Shown here: one piece after another, positions 1-6,971 of the stretch | Layout of the letters: the number at the start of each line of letters is the position of its first letter | Position numbering within the stretch: the first letter of the stretch is position 1 | NCBI GenBank assembly: GCA_964629165.1 | Contig: CAZVQJ010000043.1 | Coordinates: 1-16,403, forward strand | DNA from: CAWVVV01 sp964629165 | GTDB lineage: Bacteria > Verrucomicrobiota > Verrucomicrobiia > Opitutales > Oceanipulchritudinaceae | DNA: 16,403 nucleotides | Direction: 5' to 3' | Position numbers and translations under genes: made by a program | The notes under the pieces: model-generated | The model's input: only the letters and a program-made list of their open reading frames with translations | Told to the model about the DNA's origin: nothing | Databases searched by the model: none

Positions 1-38
1 CGCCACGATGTGGTGTGAGAGTAGGTTATCGCCAGGTT
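1..38 (+). rRNA. rrf: 5S rRNA, 3' end only (partial)
   Basis: The first 38 bases read like the last third of bacterial 5S rRNA. They contain the conserved GAGAGTAGGTTATCGCCAGG ending (compare GAGAGTAGGGAACTGCCAGG in Escherichia coli). The 5' two thirds lie outside the window, so the rest of the rRNA operon should be to the left. The 3' boundary is approximate. A strong terminator hairpin begins four bases later, as expected for the end of an rRNA operon. Confidence 0.82.
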
Positions 39-41
39 TAT

Positions 42-84
42 GCCCCGGCGCATCCGTAAGGAAGCGTCGGGGCTTCTTGTTTTC
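42..84 (+). terminator. Rho-independent terminator of the rRNA operon
   Basis: A 10-bp stem pairs GCCCCGGCGC (42-51) with GCGTCGGGGC (64-73), with one G-T wobble and a 12-base loop. It is followed by the T-rich run TTCTTGTTTT. The T-tract lies only on the plus-strand side, so this ends the rRNA transcript. It would not stop egtD transcription arriving from the opposite direction. Confidence 0.9.
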
Positions 85-113
85 CAGATTTGGTGCGGGC
101 GCGATTGGTTTTC

Positions 114-1109
114 CTACGGGCTCGACGATTTCGTGTCGAGAAGGAGGATGCCGAAGCGATCGTCCGGATCGGTCCAGGCGTGGGAGAGCCGGAAACCGGC
201 GGTCGCGGCCAACCGGGAAAAGCTCTCGAGAGTGTATTTGTAGGAGTACTCGGTGAGGATGGAGCGACCCTCGGGGAAGGGGAATGGTTCGCGCTCGACG
301 GTGATCCACTGTTCTCGCGTACTCACGAGGCTCATTTCAATGCGGTGTTTATCCTGATTATAGATCGCCTGGTGGGCGAAATCCTCGGGTGCCACCTGTG
401 CGTCGAATTCTCTTTGGGCTCGCCAGAGAACATTTCGGTTGAAACGGGCGGTGATCCCTTTCGCGTCGTCATAGGCCCGCTGGAGAATGCCGGGGTCTGT
501 CTGCAGGGCGATTCCTATCAGGAGGCTGCAGGTTTCGGCACATTGTCGGCGTACTTGGGCGAGGAATTGCGCAGCTTTTTCGGGGAGAAAATTCCCGATC
601 GTAGATCCCGGAAAGAAGATCACGGTTTGGTGGTATGCGGTCTCGGTGGTGGGCAGAGAAAATGGCTTCGTGTAATCAGCGCAGACGGGGAGGATTTCGA
701 GTTCGGGATGTAGAGACTTGAGCTTGAAGGATGCCTTTCGCAGGGGCTCTCGTGAAATGTCGAAGGGGATGTAGACAGCGGGCGCGTTGAGCGCCGCGAG
801 CAAGAGGCGTGTTTTCCTACCGCTCCCGCTCCCAAACTCCACGATACGGGCAGATGGTCCGATTGCGTTGCGAATTTTGGAGCCAAAACGTTCGAGTAGC
901 GCCACCTCGGTCCTTGCCGGAAAATACTCTTCCAGATCACAGATCTGTTCATACAGCCGCGAACCGATCTCGTCGTAGAAATACTTCGAGGGTATCTCCG
1001 GTTGGTCCCTGCGCATACCGGCGACAAAATCCGCCTTGAAGTCGGCGCTTTCCGGATTCGGATCAGTGACGGGAATCGACGGTCGTGGAGCTACGCAGTC
1101 CCGCTTCAT
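114..1109 (-). CDS. egtD: L-histidine N-alpha-methyltransferase (hercynine synthase)
   Basis: This 331-residue protein is close to the usual length of about 320 for EgtD. EgtD uses three S-adenosylmethionine molecules to convert histidine to hercynine, the first step of ergothioneine biosynthesis, in the cytoplasm. Visible landmarks are the SAM-binding loop EFGSGSGRKT (residues 91-100), FFPGSTIGNF (165-174) with the conserved Asn at 173, and EYSYKY (287-292). In the last, E287 and S289 match the histidine-holding Glu and Ser of mycobacterial EgtD. The start at 1109 is chosen because its ATG overlaps the egtB stop as ATGA (1106-1109), indicating translational coupling. A longer reading frame to 1241 would run inside egtB and is not needed. 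No terminator is visible downstream, where the gene converges on the 5S rRNA. Confidence 0.93.
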   Translation of the reverse strand: MKRDCVAPRPSIPVTDPNPESADFKADFVAGMRRDQPEIPSKYFYDEIGSRLYEQICDLEEYFPARTEVALLERFGSKIRNAIGPSARIVEFGSGSGRKTRLLLAALNAPAVYIPFDISREPLRKASFKLKSLHPELEILPVCADYTKPFSLPTTETAYHQTVIFFPGSTIGNFLPEKAAQFLAQVRRQCAETCSLLIGIALQTDPGILQRAYDDAKGITARFNRNVLWRAQREFDAQVAPEDFAHQAIYNQDKHRIEMSLVSTREQWITVEREPFPFPEGRSILTEYSYKYTLESFSRLAATAGFRLSHAWTDPDDRFGILLLDTKSSSP

Positions 1110-2410
1110 GAGAGGTCCCGGGCGAGGCGAAAGCCGGAAAACTGCCACCGTTTGTCCGGGGGGAAGAAATTCCGGTAGGTGGTTCGAAGATGGCTGCGGG
1201 CGGTCGCACAAGAGCCGCCACGAAGGACGTATTGGTTGCACATGAACTTGCCATTGTACTCCCCGAGTGCGCCGAAGGCGGCTTCATAGCCGGGATACGG
1301 CGAGTAGCTGCTGCGGGTCCATTCCCAGACATCGCCGTAGAGCTGGTGGAGTGGTTGTTCCGGATCGGAGGATTTTGACGGGGGAGCGGGATGATGGCGC
1401 CGGGATTCCAGGAAATTGCCGCTGATCGGCTGTTCCTGCGCGGCGATTTCCCATTCTCCTTCTTCGGGGAGGCGCGCGCGCGCCCAACGGGCATATGCGG
1501 CCGCTTCGAAGAAGCTCACATGGCAGACGGGCTCGTGGAGATTCAGATGTCGGCAGCCGCTGAGCGTAAACACGGTCCACCGCCCGTCGGTATTCTCCCA
1601 GTAGAGCGGAGCTTCCCATCCTGCCTCCTGAAGTTTCGCCCATCCGAGGGAGTGCCAGAATTCAGGGCGTCGATATCCGCCGTCCTGGATGAAATCCAGA
1701 TAGTCCCCAACGCTGACGGGGCGGTCCGCGAGGGCGAAAGCACGCAGGAAAATTCGATGGCGCGGGCATTCGTTGTCGTAGTGAAAACCTTCGCCTAGGT
1801 GCCCGATCTCATAGAGGCCCTCCTCATAGCTGCGCCACCCGGCTCGCGTTGCCGGCGGGTTGTCCTCGTCGCTCTTTCGTGCGAGGTAGACGGGCTTCAG
1901 CGGGCTCTCGTTGAAGACATGTTTGATGTCCGTCAGGATCAACTCCTGATGCTGATGCTCATGGTGGATACCGGTGAGAATGAGTGGTTTCCATTTTTCG
2001 AATGTAGCTGCCGAGGCTTCCTTCAAGAACTTGTTGAGCGACTCGTCGATCCTTCGGCGGTAGTCGAAAATCTGCGACACGGTCGGCCGGGAAAGATGTC
2101 CACGACGCGCCCGACAATGCATGGGGCCAGCAGCCTGGTAGTAAGAATTGAAGATGTAGGGATACTCTTTGACCGGATTTTGGTATCCGGGGATCGCTTC
2201 CCGAAGGATGAAGGTTTCAAAAAACCAGCTGGTGTGTGCGAGATGCCATTTCGTCGGAGACACTTCAGGATCTGTCTGTACCACCATATCTTCAGGCTCC
2301 AGAGGCTCGCAGAGCTTTTCGGTGGAACGGCGAACGTTCCGGTAGGCTTCGATCAGCTCCTCTCGCTCTGAACCCAGGAGCGGCACGGGTGAAAAGAACG
2401 AAGTTGTCAT
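1106..2410 (-). CDS. egtB: Ergothioneine sulfoxide synthase EgtB, type II-like
   Basis: EgtB is a non-haem iron enzyme that joins hercynine to a cysteine-type thiol donor with oxygen, giving a sulfoxide. The 434-residue product has an N-terminal DinB-like domain and a C-terminal FGE/formylglycine-generating-like domain (about 193-432, with GDVWEW and LRGGSC). Probable iron ligands are H59 (in HLAH), H150 and H154 (in HEHQHQE). Two adjacent tyrosines, Y90-Y91, match the pair I recall in the Chloracidobacterium thermophilum enzyme (type II), where ligands and tyrosines are numbered three higher throughout. That enzyme is reported to accept cysteine directly, which would explain why no egtA or egtC is nearby. 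This donor preference is inference. The start is fixed by an AGGAG 8 bases upstream of the ATG; earlier in-frame ATGs lack such a site and encode an unconvincing arginine-rich leader. Confidence 0.93.
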   Translation of the reverse strand: MTTSFFSPVPLLGSEREELIEAYRNVRRSTEKLCEPLEPEDMVVQTDPEVSPTKWHLAHTSWFFETFILREAIPGYQNPVKEYPYIFNSYYQAAGPMHCRARRGHLSRPTVSQIFDYRRRIDESLNKFLKEASAATFEKWKPLILTGIHHEHQHQELILTDIKHVFNESPLKPVYLARKSDEDNPPATRAGWRSYEEGLYEIGHLGEGFHYDNECPRHRIFLRAFALADRPVSVGDYLDFIQDGGYRRPEFWHSLGWAKLQEAGWEAPLYWENTDGRWTVFTLSGCRHLNLHEPVCHVSFFEAAAYARWARARLPEEGEWEIAAQEQPISGNFLESRRHHPAPPSKSSDPEQPLHQLYGDVWEWTRSSYSPYPGYEAAFGALGEYNGKFMCNQYVLRGGSCATARSHLRTTYRNFFPPDKRWQFSGFRLARDLS

Positions 2411-2418
2411 ATTCTCGA

Positions 2419-2423
2419 CTCCT
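2419..2423 (-). promoter_or_regulatory. Shine-Dalgarno site for egtB
   Basis: AGGAG on the minus strand lies 8 bases before the ATG at 2410. It decides between this start and the longer frame opening at 2584. It is one of the few good ribosome binding sites in the window; several other genes rely on tight spacing instead. Confidence 0.75.
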
Positions 2424-2507
2424 GCAGGGAAGACGCCAAATGGGAGCCATCGCGGCGATTTCGACGGCGCGCGGGGTTCTCGGCGGGATCTGTTCACCAT
2501 TTGCCGG

Positions 2508-2531
2508 GCATCCCGGCCGTGCAGGGGATGC
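2508..2531 (-). repeat. Inverted repeat in the hydrolase-egtB gap
   Basis: The 205-base gap 2411-2615 separates the isochorismatase-like gene from egtB. It holds a perfect 7-bp inverted repeat, GCATCCC / GGGATGC, with a 10-base loop, about 100 bases before the egtB start. No U-tract follows on either strand, so it is not a simple terminator. It could be a leader hairpin or an operator. I see no convincing promoter in the gap, so I cannot say whether egtBD has its own transcript. Confidence 0.3.
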
Positions 2532-2615
2532 AGGTTGCACGCATGGAATGAGGCCGTGCGACGCAATTCGCCCGTCTTTTTCACTCCCGCGGGGGCTGCG
2601 CAGGAAGTTGCTCAA

Positions 2616-3407
2616 TCAGGTCGAGGACGAGCGGCGGTTGCGGCTGACGAAGTGGTCGATATCGCGCAGAGCCTCGTCGCAACAGACAATCCGCGCATAG
2701 CGATCCCGGAGTGTCTGGAGGGAAGCTTGGTGAAGCTGCTCCGTGACGGTAGCGCAGGCATCTTCCACGAGGGTGACGAGATAGCCGAGGTCACAGGCAT
2801 CGCGCACGGTGGTTTCGACGCATTCATTCGTATAGACGCCGACGACATAGAGGGCTCCGATGTCCAGGTTCTGGAGCACGTAGTGAAGGTTGGTTGACGA
2901 GAAGACGCCGCTTGCGGTCTTGTTGATAACGATCTCATCGCCGCTTGGAGCGACGTCTTCGAGAAACTCCGCTTCCTTGGAGCCGGGGGCGGCGAGGAGG
3001 TTCAGTCGTTTGTGACCTGCGCTGCGGTCTCTGCCATCGCGGGTGAGCGCTTGGATGCGAGTATGAATCACCTCGAGGCGATGGGCACGGAAACTTCCTT
3101 GAAGGCGACGCACATTGGGCAAGGTGACTTCATCGAGGCGGTTGAAGTAATATTCCTGAAACTCGAGCGGCACGCCGGCCTGCGTGACATCCTTGAAAAC
3201 ACCGTGTCCTCGGGCAGCGTCGAGATACTGCATATCGATGCAGAGGAGGGCGGCATTCCCGCGGTGTAGGTGTTCGTAGTGGCCAGGATCCGCCACGATC
3301 GAAGTGTGGTAGACGGTTTCGAGCGGATCGGCCCCAGCGCCGGAAATGGGATCAGTGGGCGCGGCTTTCAGCTCGGGTTCCGTTGTGGGAGAGGTACGGT
3401 CCTGCAT
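2616..3407 (-). CDS. Isochorismatase-fold cysteine amidohydrolase
   Basis: A 263-residue member of the cysteine hydrolase (isochorismatase-like) superfamily. Relatives include N-carbamoylsarcosine amidase, ureidoacrylate hydrolase RutB, biuret hydrolase and nicotinamidase, which cleave amide or ureido C-N bonds. The catalytic triad is visible: D58 in LLCIDMQ, K163 in INKTASGVF, and the nucleophile C196 in TNECVETTVRDA after the cis-peptide-type VYT segment. An N-terminal extension of about 50 residues precedes the core, as in several carbamoyl-hydrolysing members. The start lies 4 bases after the stop of the M20 hydrolase gene and has no clear Shine-Dalgarno, so it is probably read by coupling. 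The substrate is unknown. The neighbourhood suggests a ureido or amide compound, and the enzyme may act in sequence with the upstream hydrolase. Confidence 0.85.
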   Translation of the reverse strand: MQDRTSPTTEPELKAAPTDPISGAGADPLETVYHTSIVADPGHYEHLHRGNAALLCIDMQYLDAARGHGVFKDVTQAGVPLEFQEYYFNRLDEVTLPNVRRLQGSFRAHRLEVIHTRIQALTRDGRDRSAGHKRLNLLAAPGSKEAEFLEDVAPSGDEIVINKTASGVFSSTNLHYVLQNLDIGALYVVGVYTNECVETTVRDACDLGYLVTLVEDACATVTEQLHQASLQTLRDRYARIVCCDEALRDIDHFVSRNRRSSST

Positions 3408-3411
3408 AGGT

Positions 3412-4689
3412 TTAGCTTTTTGAGCACGTAACGAGCCGAATGATCGACTGGAGGGCGAGGTTGGCGGCAGATTCGATGTCCTTGAAGGACGACCATTCCG
3501 CGGGAGAATGGCTTATGCCGTCGCGGCTGGGGACGAAGATCATCGCGATCGGCGTGAGGCGGGCCATGATCTGCGCGTCATGGGCGGCGCCGCTGGGCAT
3601 GCGAAGGTAACTGATGCCGAGTTGCTCGGCGAATTCTTCGAGGGTCTTCACCATCTCCGCATCGCAGGCGACCGGCTCGATTCTGCTGAGTTCGTCGAAC
3701 TCGAACCGGAGCTGTCGGCGGCGTGCGATGGCCGATAGCGTCTTGCGCAGCGCATTCGCGAGTTCGTCGAGGACTGGTGAGGAGGTATCGCGAACATCGA
3801 GTGAAAACTCGACGAGGCCGGGTACGGTGTTGGGGGCCCCCGGGACGATCTGCACCCGACCGATCGTCGCACGGCTGCGCTCGGTCCCGTTCTCGTCGAG
3901 GACGCGGGGAACCTCGTGCGCAAAATCGGCCAGGCCCATGAAGGCATCGCGTCGCATCATCATCGGGGTGGTGCCCGCGTGATTACTCTCGCCGATGAGA
4001 CGCACGGACCATCGAAAAAGGCCGGTGATTTCATCAACGACTCCGACCGAGATTCCCTCCCGGAAGAGGACCGGACCCTGCTCGATATGAACCTCGAGGT
4101 AACGGAAAATTTCCTTTGGGGCCCGTGCTGATTCGAGGATCGCCCGTGCATCCAGTCCTTGCGCGGCCATCGCATCGCGGAGGGTGACGCCATCGAGATC
4201 TCTTGCGAGAAGCCCTTCCGGGGAGACCTCCCCGACGACGGCCTGCGACCCGAGCATGCCGCCGAAACGGCCTTCCTCATCGCTGAACGCCACCAACTCA
4301 ACGGGACGGGAGAGGGCAAGACCCGACTCCTGCAGCACACGCATGCATTCGAGGCCGACAAGCACGCCGAGGGATCCGTCGAGGGTTCCGGCGCAGGGGA
4401 CGGTATCGAGGTGCGAGCCAATGACGAGAGCGCCATCGGCCGGGATGCTTTCCGATTCCAGGCGAGCCCACACATTGGCGGCCCCATCGCGCCACGGCTG
4501 GAGACCGATTGCGCGCAGCCGTTCATCAAGCCATTGCTTGCCAGCCATATCGGCGTCGGTGAAAGCCATCCGGTAAAGCCCCTGATCCTCCTCATGCAAA
4601 CCGATTCGGGCAAGGTCGTGCAGGTCGCTTTTGAGGCGATCGAGGTTGACGCGAAGAGAGCGGCTCGGTTCGGAAGGGGAAGCGACCAT
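3412..4689 (-). CDS. M20-family carbamoylase / allantoate amidohydrolase-like hydrolase
   Basis: A 425-residue zinc-dependent amidohydrolase of the hydantoinase/carbamoylase family (peptidase M20 fold). Members remove the carbamoyl group from N-carbamoyl-L-amino acids, beta-ureidopropionate or allantoate. Metal and active-site landmarks are H93 and D104 in the GSHLDTVP...GTLDGSLG block, the adjacent glutamates E138-E139 in FSDEEGRFGG, H201 in HIEQGP, H370 in SGAAHDAQ and H394 in GISHSPAEW. ESNHAGTTP (234-242) belongs to the lid/dimerisation region. The start at 4689 is preferred over one at 4764 because it gives normal family length and has GGGA about 8 bases upstream. It is the first gene of the minus-strand group and is divergent from the transcarbamylase operon. 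Subfamily and exact substrate cannot be settled by eye. Confidence 0.88.
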   Translation of the reverse strand: MVASPSEPSRSLRVNLDRLKSDLHDLARIGLHEEDQGLYRMAFTDADMAGKQWLDERLRAIGLQPWRDGAANVWARLESESIPADGALVIGSHLDTVPCAGTLDGSLGVLVGLECMRVLQESGLALSRPVELVAFSDEEGRFGGMLGSQAVVGEVSPEGLLARDLDGVTLRDAMAAQGLDARAILESARAPKEIFRYLEVHIEQGPVLFREGISVGVVDEITGLFRWSVRLIGESNHAGTTPMMMRRDAFMGLADFAHEVPRVLDENGTERSRATIGRVQIVPGAPNTVPGLVEFSLDVRDTSSPVLDELANALRKTLSAIARRRQLRFEFDELSRIEPVACDAEMVKTLEEFAEQLGISYLRMPSGAAHDAQIMARLTPIAMIFVPSRDGISHSPAEWSSFKDIESAANLALQSIIRLVTCSKS

Positions 4690-4890
4690 GGCTAATTCCC
4701 TACCATGAACCCGAAGTCCACACAAGGACGGGTGGAAAAAGGTCCAAGGAAACCTCTCTACCATGCGGGTTCGGGGCCTGTTACGCCTTTAGACTGGCAT
4801 CAACCCTTGCCAATCGGGCAATCCTTCCACTCGATGGACATTTCTTCGATCCAGTCGCCAACTTCTCGGACGACATTGGGAATGCCAAGA
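4690..4890. promoter_or_regulatory. Divergent intergenic region with a small candidate operator
   Basis: These 201 bases separate the minus-strand hydrolase group from the plus-strand operon and must hold promoters for both. A 5-bp inverted repeat TTGCC-N5-GGCAA lies at 4807-4821 and could be an operator. No -35/-10 pair is clear on either strand. A reading frame continues upstream of the chosen FN3-protein start through this stretch to 4705, but its composition does not look like protein-coding sequence. Confidence 0.35.
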
Positions 4891-5403
4891 ATGTGCAGAG
4901 CAAACGGTGGCGGACGGCGGTGGAACCGCATTGTCCGGGCCGTATCAGGAACCTGGATGTGGATGATGCTCGGGTCTGCATTGACGCTACCCGTCCAAGG
5001 GGCTTCAGCGGTCTTCACAGAACCGGCGGAAGGTTCCGTAATCTCGAGGGAAGGCCACTTTACTTTGCATTGGGAAACGGGGCAGCCAAGCGAGGAGCGG
5101 GTGGTCATTTATCAACTGGAGCAATCCTCCTCGCCGCAATTCGAGTCGGCTTTCCGCATCTATGAAGGGCCGGACCGGGGCAAATTCGTATCCGGGCTTC
5201 CGTCGGGTGAGACCTACTACCGCGTTCGTGCCGGCGTCTCCGGCACCCATCGATTCGGGGAGTGGAGCGACGTCATTACAATACATGTCCAATATCCGGA
5301 ACGTCGGCAACTGGTCGTCCTGATCAGCGGGGGCGTGTGCATGCTCCTGATCCTGCTCGTGTCTGTTTTTCGCGGAGCGCGCCTCACGGCGGTAAAATCC
5401 TAG
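4891..5403 (+). CDS. Small FN3-like membrane-anchored protein
   Basis: A 170-residue exported protein of unknown function. Residues 1-40 look like a long signal peptide: arginine-rich start, hydrophobic WMWMMLGSALTLPV core, and an ASA cleavage-like end. Residues 42-134 form a beta-rich domain resembling fibronectin type III, with HFTLHWE near the start and GETYYRVRAG near the end. Residues 139-160 form a second hydrophobic helix followed by RGAR, so the domain would face the periplasm with a short cytoplasmic tail. The stop is 3 bases before the symporter start, so the two are almost certainly co-translated and may work together. The start at 4891 is favoured by GGGA 9 bases upstream; ATG at 4882 is the alternative. 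Confidence 0.72.
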   Translation: MCRANGGGRRWNRIVRAVSGTWMWMMLGSALTLPVQGASAVFTEPAEGSVISREGHFTLHWETGQPSEERVVIYQLEQSSSPQFESAFRIYEGPDRGKFVSGLPSGETYYRVRAGVSGTHRFGEWSDVITIHVQYPERRQLVVLISGGVCMLLILLVSVFRGARLTAVKS

Positions 5404-5406
5404 CTG

Positions 5407-6849
5407 ATGGCTGATCATAACACTGTCCTGAGTCCCAGCCTCGGCTGGGTCGTCCTTGTCATTTTCGGAATTTCCTGGATTTCCCTTGGCTGGTGGTGGG
5501 GACGTAAGGCGAAAGATGTCGAAGGTTTCATGCTCGCAGGTCGCAATGTCGGCCTCGCCCTTGGTTCGGCGACCACGATGGCGACCTGGGTGACCTCGAA
5601 CACCATCCTGCTCGCTCCGCTCTTCGCGCTTCAATTGGGAATCTGGGGCATGCTGGCCTACTCGACGGCGAGCTTCGGTCTGTTCATCTTTGCGCCCATG
5701 GCGGGCCGGATCCGGCGGCTCATGCCGAAAGGGTTTACGAGTGGAGACTTTATCCGGCTGCGCTACGGGCGGGCTGCCTGGTACGTCTTCCTCGTGATCT
5801 CTCTCGTCTATTCGATGGCGTGGCTCGTCAGCATGGCGATGGCTGGTGGGATTGTTCTCAAGGCTCTTGCGGGCATTCCCTACGAGTATGGGATGAGCGT
5901 GATCCTCTTTGTCTGCGTGGTGTATACGCTGTTCGGCGGGCTCTACGCGGTTATCGGAACCGATTTCATCCAGAGCGTGATCATTCTTATCGGGGTGCTC
6001 ATCGTGGGCACGATCGTCTTCACGCGTCTGGACCCGGGGACTGTGTATGAGAATCTTGCCGACACCCAGCCATCACTGCTGAACATGCTGATGCCGGTGG
6101 CGCTACTATCGCTTTTCAATAACATGTTCTTTGGATTCGGCGAAGTTTTCCACAACAACGTGTGGTGGAGCCGTGCCTTTGCGATGCGTGACGGTGTTGC
6201 CCCTCGGGCGTTTGTCCTTGCTGGCTTTCTGTGGCTCCCCATCCCGGTGGCGGCGGGGTTCATCGCCTTGGCGGCGGGTTCGCTAGGCATCAACATCATT
6301 GATGCGGACATGAGCGGTCCCTTGATCGCCGGAGAGGTCCTCGGTTCGGTCGGAGCGGTGTTGGTCTTCATTGTCGTCTTCTGTTCCCTTGGATCGAGCA
6401 TCGACAGCTTGCTGGCCGCGACCTCCGACCTGCTCGCGGAGGATGTTTTCAAGAAGATGATCTGTCCGGAGGTGAGCGACGCAACGCTCCGGCGGGTCGC
6501 TTCGTTCATCATTGTCGGTCTTGGACTGGTGACGTGGCTGATCTGTCTGCCACGCCTCGGGCGCTTGAACGAAGTGCTGTTCGCATCGGGCCCGCTCGTA
6601 GGCAGTGCGATCTGGCCGATCATCTTTGGACTGTATTTCAGGCGGATCAATCGAACGGCGGCCCTGGCCGCGATGATCCTGGGGAGCGTTCTCGGGCTCT
6701 ACGCTTATTTTCAGATCGGCTGGTACACGGCGTCATTGGTGGGGGCCGGAGTTTCGCTTCTGATCGTCGGAATGGGCACGCTATTTGCGCCTCAGGATTA
6801 CGATTGGTCCAACCTCAACGAACATACCGGCAAAACCGAAAACCCGTGA
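5407..6849 (+). CDS. Sodium:solute symporter (SSS family)
   Basis: A 480-residue integral membrane protein with about 13 hydrophobic segments and the sequence character of the SSS (LeuT-fold) family. These carriers import small solutes with sodium. Landmarks are FMLAGRNVG (41-49), YTLFGGLYAVIGTDFIQ (173-189) and SLGSSIDSLLAATSDL (327-342). The paired serines of the last motif match the Na2 sodium site of this family. Parts of the N-terminal half remind me of DUR3-type urea symporters, but this is an impression. The gene lies 3 bases after the FN3-protein gene and overlaps the next small gene by GTGA. Its position in the operon suggests it transports a substrate or product of the transcarbamylase and amidotransferase enzymes. 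The substrate itself cannot be read from the sequence. Confidence 0.9.
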   Translation: MADHNTVLSPSLGWVVLVIFGISWISLGWWWGRKAKDVEGFMLAGRNVGLALGSATTMATWVTSNTILLAPLFALQLGIWGMLAYSTASFGLFIFAPMAGRIRRLMPKGFTSGDFIRLRYGRAAWYVFLVISLVYSMAWLVSMAMAGGIVLKALAGIPYEYGMSVILFVCVVYTLFGGLYAVIGTDFIQSVIILIGVLIVGTIVFTRLDPGTVYENLADTQPSLLNMLMPVALLSLFNNMFFGFGEVFHNNVWWSRAFAMRDGVAPRAFVLAGFLWLPIPVAAGFIALAAGSLGINIIDADMSGPLIAGEVLGSVGAVLVFIVVFCSLGSSIDSLLAATSDLLAEDVFKKMICPEVSDATLRRVASFIIVGLGLVTWLICLPRLGRLNEVLFASGPLVGSAIWPIIFGLYFRRINRTAALAAMILGSVLGLYAYFQIGWYTASLVGAGVSLLIVGMGTLFAPQDYDWSNLNEHTGKTENP

Positions 6850-6971
6850 TCCTGTTCCCACAACTTGTTGTCTCGATCCTTATCGTCGGCTCCCTCGTCC
6901 TGACGGCGGTCGGGCTGTGTACTCTCCTCGTCCTGATCTGGAAGGACTCCCGCAACGATTCAATTTGGTAA
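6846..6971 (+). CDS. 41-residue single-helix membrane protein coupled to the symporter
   Basis: This GTG-started frame overlaps the symporter stop (GTGA at 6846-6849) and ends in TAA that overlaps the next ATG (TAATG at 6969-6973), so it sits exactly between two genes. The product is one hydrophobic helix (about residues 7-32) followed by a charged tail WKDSRNDSIW. The form is like small accessory subunits found next to other sodium symporters, such as MetS with the methionine transporter MetP. I also recall a database family called symporter small accessory protein. The double stop/start overlap and the clean helix argue that it is a real gene. Its role is probably to stabilise or regulate the SSS protein, which is inference. 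Confidence 0.75.
   Translation: MILFPQLVVSILIVGSLVLTAVGLCTLLVLIWKDSRNDSIW

Noticed and set aside
90..713. Plus-strand reading frames across the egt and hydrolase genes
   Set aside because: Long antisense frames arise from GC-rich codon use in real minus-strand genes with recognised motifs. The plus-strand translations show no domain character.
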